A stretch of DNA of 64,000 nucleotides from Heliocidaris erythrogramma (taxonomy: Eukaryota > Echinodermata > Echinoidea > Camarodonta > Echinometridae). Below the pieces are notes generated by a model. That model did not search any database, was not told the origin of the DNA, and saw nothing but the letters and a program-made list of their open reading frames with translations. This document shows positions 30,701-42,700 of this stretch, piece after piece. Both the position numbers and the translations under genes were made by a program. The stretch's first letter is position 1, and every line of letters begins with the position of its first letter. Location: positions 40,619,663 to 40,683,662 of the forward strand of contig CM046855.1 in assembly GCA_025617745.1 (NCBI GenBank), given 5' to 3'.

Positions 30701-33700
30701 AAGGTGAAAAGCTTTTTCTCATTCTTTTAATATAATTTTAGAAGGATATAGCAGAAATATCCTCTGAAAAGGATTGTTCTTCAAATAATAAATAATAATA
30801 ATAATAATAATAACATATGATTTAAATGCGCCAAATCCACTCTGTAGAATGCTCGAGACGCAGTGTAGGATGCCCTCATATTCAAAATAGTACGAGAAAC
30901 GGCATAAAAATTTGGGCCAAATTTTCATGCAAAATGGATGTGTATTATCATAATTATACCCATGTCTGTGTATGGTGATTTTACTGTATATGATTTTCAA
31001 CAAGGCCAAGTTAGTTTCTAATCATTTTGATGATTCTAAACCCTCACAGTGTACACTAATATTTACGTCTCGCAGAATGAGCTTTTCTCATTAACTTCTA
31101 GATAGTTTCTTTTACAATGTAAAATCACATGACTAGAACTCGACTCTATCTTCCATGGTTTTGTAGAAACTGATTATTTCTCACCATCAGCATATCTACA
31201 ACAGCTGATTACTCACCTTTTCTGTTGCTTGGGAGTCAGCAGCTACAAGGAGTGGAGCAAACTTCATGGCCACGCCCTCTGGTTCCATTACACCTCTCCT
31301 AACTAAGAATACCATATGACAATGGATGTCATCCCATAGCTTCAGGGCTGATGACCTCATGTGGGATCTGTGGAATATAAAAGGCCATAAAAATAACAAC
31401 AATAACAGTGATATTGATGATGATAATGATGACAGCATTTTCAGGACGGATAAATTCTATCAATTGAGCAATTCAAGTATCTTTGGAATTTGTTTAAGAA
31501 ATTTTGAACTATTGTCACACACTGACAAAAGATCTTGTACTCTGCATGCATTCAAAAACAATATGAGCCAACTTACATCGGAAACCTCAGCTCTCACAAA
31601 GCCTAAATGTCTCATTGAGGCCTGTACGGCATTGACTTTCTAAAAAGCACACTAAACAATGATTTAAGTCGAGAGGTTTTTGATACCCTATTCAGGGAAA
31701 CCTGCAAAAAATTTTATCTTGCATAGTATTGAACACCTTATTTTGAGGATTGGTTATTCTCGGCCTTTTTTGGCGAAAAAGGAAAAGTTAAAGACAAATA
31801 TTTATTTCGGAACACATTACAGAATGATGTTTTCATTGAAAGAATCGAAAAGAACCTCTTTGGATTCATGAAAAAATATCCATGGGAAGATTTTCAGATG
31901 CTGTTATTTTGCTAATCTAACTGTCAAATTTCCTACCCTTTTCGAAGATCTGTTCTCATCACTAGTGAATTTGATACCTTTTTCCTGAATTTTCCTGTTT
32001 TTGATACCCTAAACGAGATGTCCAGGTTACCCATCTGGTGGTGAAAAAACAACCCTTTTTACTTGTTTTCATGGACGTGGATAAGAAAATATGAGAAACT
32101 GATTTCATAATGACAGGATTGTTGTTTGTTCATTTAGGTACAGACAGGATTATGTGGGGGTTTTGAACAAGAAAAGAAAGTTGACAGTTAACGCTCCAAA
32201 AATCAGTGGATAAAATCTACCCACTTTTCAGGGTTTTAACCTGCGCCCTGTTTCATAAAACTTGTTATCAATAACAACTGCCCTGTCATAAAACTTGTTA
32301 TTAATAACAAGTTACAATAATTGTTATAAGCTACTGAAATCCTTGAATCTTGTTATTGATAACAAGTTTTATGAGACGGGACCCTGATCTAAAGTGTGCT
32401 TTTATGAATACTGGCCACTTGGTTTAAGGACTCTTACCTGATAGACAGTTCAGTGATGGTTCTACTACTAGCAACAAGGAGCCTCTCTGATAGAAGACAT
32501 CCTCCTGGCAGTTTCTGCACCAATAGAGGGAGCTCTTCAAGTATCACCATACTGATTGCTCTTGGGTCCAGTAGGTCAAATCCAGAGTTTGTGTTGGCAG
32601 TCCTTGTGAGAGAGAGAGAGATAGTACACAAAGAACACTCTAATAATGTCAATGGAACTAAATGAAATGTCAATGGAACTAAATGAAAAATCAATGATAA
32701 AATGATATCTCCAGTCTGCAGAAGTTGTGAGACAAACAATACACAGAAAGTTTTCCAAAGAACAATTACAATGCCTTTGAACTATTTGGATCACAGTTTC
32801 ACACTAAACATTAGTTCCTCGTCAAACCAGTCTGGGAATACAAACTAATTCATCTATGAATATGAAGCAGAACAAATGAAGGTAGTTCATAACTACAATA
32901 CTTTGTGGCTCACGGATTCAATCAAGGGTCTGATGTCTAATTTTGAAAAAGAAAACATCTGGGCTGATATAGATTGAAATACATAAACTCACCTAACAAT
33001 TTCATCTCTGATAGTCCTGGTACAAGCCAGAGTAGCATATATCCCCTCTAGGGAGTCTGTAGCATCAATCTCGGCTTCCACAGCTTTCATCAGCAGATAG
33101 AACCCTTCATTAGTAAGGACAATAGGGTTAGGCTTGGCAATCACTAGTTCAGGTGCTCTGAAAAGGAGAAAAGGAAATGTTTTGCTTTAAATCTTTATCA
33201 TTGAAATAATTAATCTCTACATTATTACTTGTTGCAAGCAACCCTAAATCAAATGAAAAATAAAGCATATGAAAAACTTTTAACACTTAAAATATGAAAA
33301 TGTCTACAACAAAGCAAACCTAAATTTCATTATTCTGGAATTCTTGAGGACAACCAGTGAGTCACATTTTCTTGTTTTCCTCTATGCAGGACACTTTGGG
33401 ACTAAAAAACAGTTCATTGTTTCCTAAGGGAGAGTTGTTCATCACAAGTGAAATCAATATAAAAGTGGCTATTTTACTTTGAGCTGATGGAGTGTCTTTC
33501 TGCTGGTACTGGTCCATCACCTTTGCCTCTCTCTTCACTGAGCGGAAGACTTACATCACTGTCAATCTCACTGTCTTCCTCACTACCACTGCTCTCTGGA
33601 ACATCATCAGTCACTGCCGGTGCTCTTGGAACATCTCTGATGTCTTCAGCGAAGACATGAGACAGAGACAGAGACAGAGACAGAAAGAGGGAATAGTGAA

Positions 33701-36700
33701 GAGATAGTGTGATAAAGATAATATTAAGAAATAACAGATATGAGGGAATACATTTGCATAGTGAGGTACAGGGACCAAACAGCAGGAGAACCTTGATATG
33801 GGTAATTGTTCTACTACGTGTGTGACTGAAATATACATTGCAGCCTGGTCTAAAAGCTCAAAAATACAGCACAAGACATTATCTGCCAATGAAAATCAAA
33901 TGGTGAGTAAGGCCTAAACGCTGCTTAAGTATGTCAAGCACAAAAAAAAAAAAAAAAAAAAAAAAAACCCCGAGTGTGAACAGAAACTTAGCTATAAATT
34001 CCTCAAAAAGAGCTCTGGAAAATATTACAATGTTAAAATTTCCCTTGATGACGAAATTGATATTTTTCCTACAGAAAATCAAAAAAAAAATTCAATACTG
34101 ATGCCATACAATACATTAAAATCAAAGCACAAACTTTGGTCTGATAAGTAACTTTGCTCCCTGCAAGTGCTTGATGGACCTCCTGCTTGCTCCTCATACT
34201 TGGGTAGTTCTGGAGGTACCCCAGGAGAATAGAGTGCCCTGTCCATTTGCTCCTTACTCTCATCACCAGAGTCATCACTAGAGGAAAATGGTTCCGTCTG
34301 AGCTGATGACAACCTTTCTCCTCCTCCTGCAGTGGGTCCTTTGACCACTTCTTCAGTGAAAAATTGATTTATAGCTGGCTTTGTTTTGTTGATGGCTTTG
34401 GATGGTGCCCCCTGTCCTTCATTCACAACCCTTTGCATACCTGGTAATGTTGTCCCATAGATCTCTGGCCGTTCTTTGGTCTGACTAGCTTGCAGAGGTT
34501 GTCCAGTCCTGGCTACATCCCCTGACCTAACCTGGTGTTGGGGTGACCTCGGACTCTCTGAGCTGACGGTGAAGGAAGAGGAATCTTCCGTCTGTCCAGA
34601 AGTCAATGACTGACCTCGCACAACTGCACCAGGAGGAACACTTTTCCTGCTATCTGTCAAGGGAACTTGTCCACTGGGATGAGAGCTGCGTATGGGTGCT
34701 GGCTGACCCTGTGGTGGTGCCCCACAAGGTCCTGGTACCAGGGTTACCTCGTAACCATCTCCAATGACCTGTGGAGGATGTTGCACTTCTGAATTAGGGA
34801 GAGTGCTTGGTGTTGTCATTCCGTATGGTACCGAATCTGGTCTAGGTGCACCATATTGGGAATACTGTTGAGGGTGTGTGAATACCCGAGAGTTGGGCTG
34901 AGGTCTCCCATGAGGATGAATGTGATCAAATGGTGTGGATAATGGCTGTTGGTAAGTTGTTGACGAAGACATCACACTTGTTCCATTTTGCATGGTACTA
35001 TGTGATATATTGTTTGTACTCTGCTCCATGTACTGCTGGCTGGGTGTTGCAAACGACACTGATGTAGTGATATTCTGCTGATCTTGGGACATCTGCAAAA
35101 TGTTTGTCAAAAATAAAATCTCTTTCATCACTAAAAAAAATTATTTAAAGAAAAATTTTCACAAATTTTTTGCACAGTGAATTGTCAGGTAGTAGTACTG
35201 TGACCAAATTTGATAAAATAAGTTATCCTCTTCTCCACTGGCAAACTGGACAGAGAAACCTGCAGTAGCGGATGGACTCAAGCCTCATATACAGTAATAT
35301 AATTATCGAGTAGGTTCTCATATCAGGTGACAATGGAACTACCTTACTAAAGAATCTAGTACTTAATAACACTTTAAATACTGGGAAATCCGTTAGCAAT
35401 TATCTTGTCTGTTTACGTATGAGAGTTCATTTGCTTCTTTCGAGCACTTGCTGGTGGTACACTGCCTGCACTCCGCATCTACCCAGATTATTAGGGGACT
35501 GTTCAACAGATGACCTTTGGGGGAGGGGGGGGAACAGAATGGTACACACCATAATACTCCTGTCAGTCATGATTATCATTAGATCTAATGTCCCAACGTT
35601 TAAACAGTTAACCATTAAAAAAAAAAAGTCTGTTTAAAAGGATAGGAAATTAAATGCTAACTCAGGACACTCATGGCACTGCACTTCATTCTATTTTTAC
35701 TGACCATTTAATGTATTTAAACTAAAGTAGCTGCCTCATGGTACATGGGCAATGACAGTATGCTCTGCTCGATATGTCAAAGCGCAAACGGGAAATACGC
35801 GTAATTACTTATGATACACAAACTGTGCAATTGTACTCACTCTTTTGATGTCCATTTGTTCTTTCCAGTATGGAAACATAGATTCAACCTGCCTTTCATA
35901 CTGATCCTGCAAAACAAGACAAAGAGCAACATTGTACAATTAATGTTTATGATCCACTTTGGAAGACAGCATTATTTTTGATTGATTAGAATTGGTGGAA
36001 CTATCAGTAAGATGACAAGCAGTCCATAACAAAAAGTCACAAAATATTCAAGGAAGAAATGCAAAATGCAAAATACCATTCAATATAGTGCTTGAAATAA
36101 CAAGGGAAATGCCCAGGGCAGTCTCGCCTGCATCACGCAATTTTCACTTGGTGAAAAATCAATGATTTGGGGGCATTTAAGGGGTGCTGCCCCTGGAAAA
36201 GGTTTGAGAAGAAGTCAAATGCATGTGTACAATACATGTACATACTACATGTGTATACATGTACTGTATGTACAGACAAAACTGAATTTTACCAAAAACT
36301 TAACCAAGTTAAACTGTCAGTAGGTGACCTTTAATGTGATGAAAATGTAAGATTTGAGTATTCATTTGAAAGAGGGTGACATGAAGACAATCCCTACCAA
36401 GAATGATGCCAAGTTTCAGAGAATTTGAACAAATACTTTTGCTTACGCAGGCAAGACAAAAATATTGTAAAATGCCATTCAATATTGTTCTTAAAATGAA
36501 ATCTCTGAAGGTCATAAAATCCAATGAGTACCATGCCTAGCCCTACCAAAGCAGTTTTAAGGGTTAGGACCCTTTTTTTTAAGGTTCATTCATCAACTCC
36601 CAACCAGACAATACCTACATGTACATTTAATGACAATACCTCAATGTAATGCCAGAACCACAAGAAAATGAAAATATTCAAATAAGACTATATACATGTA

Positions 36701-39700
36701 ACTAGTCCAAAGGAAATGCATTCACAACTATCATGAAAACTCAAAATTTTGAGTTTCTTGGCAAATTCATGCTGTGACAGCGTTCCATTGTCTTTCATTT
36801 TTTTGGAGGGACAGAGAGAGAGAGAGAGAGGGGGGGGCATTCAAAAGCAAAATCAATCTTTTAAATTTTGAATTAAACGCATTACAAAATGAAAGGATAC
36901 TGGTTGATGCATTATAATCTTATGTTTTGTAAAATTCAGATTCAGATGTTTATAAGATGAAATGGGTTTTGATTTGTTGTTTATTTCAATTTTGATAAAC
37001 TAAATGATAATTAGAAAACTTCACACCTGAAGCTTTGTGTTAATTTATGGGACACCAAGCTTAACCCTAAAAGGTCTGCACTCTCAGCCTTAAATATGGA
37101 TCTTTACCTTTAAGAGTCTAAGTCTTTCAGTCCTGCTAGAAAGTGTAGCAATATGAGCCTCTACTCTGTCAAAGTCACGGAGGAGTTGTTCATTCCTTGC
37201 TTTACTCTTTCTCTCATCTTCACAGACTTTCTTCCAGTAGCTCTGCAGCCTGGCAGCCCGCAATCGAGACCTTCAATGGGAGCAAATCATTTAGAAATGA
37301 TACCTTTAAATATGCATTGGGGCAAGCCTATGGGTTTCATATAACAATGTCAAACAATCATTAGGCATTGTTGAGTCAAGTCTGCGATATGCGTTGAATT
37401 GACTGTATAGGCTCTTATTAATATTCTACAAATAAAGAAAGTTTAATTGTCTAATACTTCAGAATTTAGAAGAGAATAATACATACTTTAATTCAAATTG
37501 CACCACCCATTTTGAGGCCAATGCACTTATTTTGCAATCATTAAGGACATTATACAATGTGTGCACATTTCACGTGTTGTTTGCCATGCATTTTGAACTG
37601 GGCAAGTAAATGGGTGGATCTGTTACATTTGCACGAGAGTTTTCCACATAGTTTTGTAATTTTTTCACTGTCCACAATCATAAAATATTTTTGTTTTCTC
37701 TCATCCCAATCAACCTCCTATAGAGATTATTTGATTCTCTTTAACAGCAGGCATTTCACTAAATTCATGTTGTTTCACTAAAAAGAAGAAATGTGGTGAT
37801 GGCTAAGGATAATTTGCAAGAATAAAATGCGACTTACAAGTTGTGATCAGACATCACATAATTATCAAAGCGCTTCTGAAGGTCCAGTCTTTTACTCTCC
37901 CTGCATGATAAACAGATAAAAAGGGAAGAAAACAACAATAAACTACAAATGTGCATTGCTGGTGCCCCGCAATGCGAAATGTATCCCCCGGCACTGGCAG
38001 CGATTTGAAGGAGGGACAAAGACCCTCCCCCATCCCCTCCCTCAAACAAAAGGATGGTGTAGAAATTGCCGCCAGTGGCCCGGAATATTGTCAACACTAG
38101 GAGCAGCATTACCAAAACGATTTGTGCAGATTAGACTATAATGCATTTTTATAGAAAATTCGGAAGAAATATGACCTCAGAGCGCACATAATCCATCCAC
38201 TAAAGTATGACCTTTGATCCTATGAAAGACGGAACACTAGAGGCAGCATCACCAAAAACTGTAGAGGTGTAATCTATAATGGACCTACATACAAAATCTG
38301 AAAGAAATGAGTTAACAAATGTGTCCTCCAGAATGCATGCAACGAAAATATGACATTTGACCCTAACAACAACCTGAATATGACATTTGACTGTATAGAA
38401 AGTGGTACAGTGGGGGTAGCATCAGCAAACAATTTAGATGTGTAGGTTTCACTAAGACACATCTTCATATAAAATTTGAAAGAAATGTGTTGAGAGATAT
38501 ACCAAGATACATCTCCATACAAAATTTGAAAGAAATCCATCAAGAAATGTGGCCTGCAGAGTGCACTCACGCCATGCCCTGAAGTATGACCTTTGACCCT
38601 ATAAAAGACGGAACACTGGTGGCAACATCACCAAAAACTATAGGTTTTTAGATTACACCAAGAGACACCTTCATGCAAAATTTGAACGAAATCCGTCAAG
38701 AAACGCAGAAGAGTGCAAGAAATGGAAAAATGAGCTTTGACCCTATAAAGGACGGAACAATGAGGGCAGCATCACCAAACAGTAAAGATGTGTAGATTAT
38801 ACCAAGATACATCTCCATACAAAATTTGAAAGAAATCCATCAAGAAATGTGGCCTGCAGAGTGCACTCACGCCATGCCCTGAAGTATGACCTTTGACCCT
38901 ATAAAAGACGGAACACTGGTGGCAGCATCACCAAAAACTATAGGTTTTTAGATTACACCAAGAGACACCTTCATGCAAAATTTGAACGAAATCCGTCAAG
39001 AAATGCAGAAGAGTGCAAGAAATGGAAAAATGACCTTTGACCCTATAAAGGACGGAACAATGAGGGCAGCATCACCAAACAGTAAAGATGTGTAGATTAT
39101 ACCAAGATACATCTCCATACAAAATTTGAAAGAAATCCATCAAGAAATGTGGCCTGCAGAGTGAACTCACGCCATCCCTTGAAGTATGACCTTTGACCCT
39201 ATAAAAGACGGGACACTGGTGGCAGCATCACCAAAAAGTACAGGTTTTTAGATTACACCAAGGGACACCTTCATGCAAAATTTGAACGAAATCCGTCAAG
39301 AAATGCAGAAGAGTGCAAGAAATGGAAAAATGACCTTTGACCCTATAAAGGACAGAACAATGAGGGCAGCATCACCAAAAATTAAACATGTGTAGATTAT
39401 AAATACCAAGATACATCTCCATACAAAATTTGAACAAAATCCGTTGAGAAATGTGGCCTGCAGAGTGCACTCACGCCATGCCCTGAAGTATGACCTTTGA
39501 CCCTATAAAAGACGGAACACTGGTGGCAGCATCACCAAACACTATAGGTTTTTAAATTACACCAAGAGACACCTTCATGCAAAATTTGAACGAAATCCGT
39601 TGAGAAATGTGACCGCCAGAGCGCACACAAGAGTACACACAAGAGTACACACAAGACATCTATCAAAATATGACCTTTGACCCTATAAAAGACGGAACAC

Positions 39701-42700
39701 TGGGGGCAGCATCACCAAAATCTATAGGGTTCCAGATTTTACCAAGAGACACCTTCATACAAAATTTGAACAAAATCCGTTGAGAAATGTGACCGCTAGA
39801 GCGCACACAAACTATCCCCCAAAATATGGCCTTTTACCCTATAAAAGACGGAACACTGGGGGCAGCATCACCAGAAACTATAGGGGTCCAGATTTTACCA
39901 AGATACACGTCCACAGGAAGTCTGAAAGAAATTCGTCGAGAAATGTGACCGCTAGAGCGCACACAAGAATGTGACGCGGTGGCGGCGGCGGCGAAACGCT
40001 GCTGAATCCAAAGTATCCTCCGGCATACTGCCGGGGGATACAATTACTACTTTAGACTATGTTTTTAATGTAGTGTAGGGATCATATTTTTACAATTACA
40101 GCTAAGACTTAGGTCCAGGCCCTACTTAGGTCCACTCACGGAACTGTCCCTATGCGGGGCTTTGTCAATATAACAGTTGACTTGTAGTCTAAATTCAGGA
40201 GGTAAAACACCAGAATAATCGTTAGTAAACAAAGAAGCTTGACTGGGGAGGAATTTTTAATTTGTAAACAAATCTTTCGGCATATTACTCCCAGTGTTAA
40301 AGATCGTATGCTCGATCTGTAATGAAAAAAACACAAGTCAGAAATAATAATCAGGAAAATTCTAGGAAAATACTTCTTTTTACATTGCAAGATGATAAAA
40401 TATATTTCCACACAATTTCTTCCATTGAATTCTATTCTCTATCACCTTGATCAAGTGAAAAATTTTTGCTACTTTAGGCTGGTGATCTTGCTCCTTTGAA
40501 ACTGTCGCATGAGAATGAAAATATCAACACTGATAAATACTGTTCAATAAAGTGAGTGCTTGGAGATCAACAAGTAAATTTTCTACAAATTTAATTTTCA
40601 TTCATTTGCTCCCCTCAGACTAACTAAAAGCTCACTTGTGATGGCATTTAAAGAAAGGGTATGACAGATTTGGGATAGCGACAAGTCACTCATAAGGGAA
40701 GTTGGAAAAAAAATGTCATATATACTCAATATATTATGAATATACTTGTATGTACCTTTCATCCCTATAACTTTGAATAACTTTTTTCTTCATGGTACTA
40801 AATATCAGAACTTTGTTATCAAGCTCATCTACAAACAGATGTTGCTTAATCAAAGTTACTGTGCAATTTAGGGCATTATTTCTATTAATAATGTTACAAA
40901 AATTAATGACAAAATACAAAACGGGTTTTCATCTAGGTCATTTCAATACAAAAGGAACATTTTTCAAAATCATGAAAATAAAGAAAACCAAAGATATAAA
41001 AATAAAAACTAAACAATAATAGACCGATAGGCCTATATAAAATGTGTTGGAAGCGGTTTTCGGGAAAGATCGCCATTTTATTATTTCTCTCTGTGTGTTT
41101 GTGTGTGTAGCATTGCATTCAGTGGCGTACCCGTTAACAGTGCAGTATAGTAACGTAACCGGAACGTACTTAGCGAACATGGTAGCGAACTCGTAGCCGG
41201 CTGCTCGGTAAGTCCTAATTCTATTTCTATTTTTCTAATTATTACCTTAACTACTGTATTTTTAAAACTTTTTAATATATGAAATGTAAGCTAAATATAT
41301 GGTCTAGACCTTTCTAATCTAAGTTCAGTTAATACATCTACTATATTCTAGATCTTTTTCTAAAATAGTGAAAAACTAATTCCGACCTAAGCATAGGTCG
41401 GCTGTTCGGACACCGTCCTTGTTGGTGATATACAGGTGTACCGTCTGTCTATGGGGAAGGTTGAGAAATGTGAGAAATAGCTATTTATTTATTTATTTAT
41501 TATGGTATATGATGATTGACCAGCAGCACAGGGTCTGAAGTGGTCAATTTACAATCAGATATATATGTGCATATATACAATAGAATCGCATCAAATATAT
41601 AAAAAGATACATAATTGGATACATAATTGGAAGCAAAACGAAAATACATGTACTAAGATTTACGCTACACAAATAATAAGATAACAAGTGTGAAAAGTGA
41701 GAGAATGAAAGAAAAAGTAAAGAATAGGAAAGAAAAGGGAAGAGAAAGAAAGAAGGAGATAGTTAGAAAGGGGAAGATTTGGGAGGAATACATAAATATA
41801 ACCAAGTTAGAAAGCCATAACCATGCAAAATGAGTCATTACATCTAGGCATGGAATCTGAGAAGTGAAAATGTTTGGGATGCAAAGCGTGGGGGGGGGGG
41901 GGGAGTTTATTTCAAGATTCTGGCAAGGTGAGGGATGGTGGATTTTCGATATCGTTATAGCCTACAATTATTTTGAGGGCCCGCTTTTGAACAAATTCCA
42001 ATTTATTATTCTCATTTAGGGTAATTGAGGTGTGCCAAACAGGGGAACCATATTCGAGTATGGGTCTTATGTACGTAGTGTAGACAGTTACCATATCTAC
42101 CAGGCTTGCCTTAGATTTTCTAAGGATACATAGTGTGTACAATCTTCTGGATGCTTTTGACACAATATCTGAGATATGTAAGTTCCATTTTAGATCATTC
42201 TGAATTGTGATTCCGAATAGTTTGAGATTTTGAACAACATTGAGTTGGGTTGAGTTAAGCTGGAAGTCGGTCCTGGGGTTTAAGTTCCTTAAAAATGATA
42301 TGGTCATGAGGTTACATTTGGATGGTTTGGGGAGCACGTCATTATCATTACACCATATTGAAAGACGATCTAATACAGATTGCAATGTAGGGTCAGCATT
42401 ACGCTTCACAATTTCTCCAAGTGTCAAATCATCAATGTATTTCCATCGATTCTCGCGGTCATTCACAGCATCAGAAACAAAACCGGACCCAACTTGGTAC
42501 CCTGTGGTACGCCACAGGATACCTCTAGTGGGGGATAGTAATTACCGACTTGTCTTTGGTGCTCTTAGTATGTGCAGTTAGGAAGCTGCAAATAATTGGG
42601 ACGATCGATCTGCGTACACCTAACAGGATGAGTTTCTTGACTACAACTGAATGATTTAACCTATCAAATGCCTTAGTAAAGTCAATGGTAGTAAAGTCAA

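Noticed and set aside
33492..33889. Overlapping frames on both strands around KIZ exon 6
   Set aside because: They are shadows of the real exon and of a (gacaga)n repeat.
35093..35131. Upstream Met extending the KIZ exon 5 frame to 35,131
   Set aside because: The extra codons lie in the intron beyond a clear acceptor (atttgcag at 35,093) that agrees in phase with exon 4.
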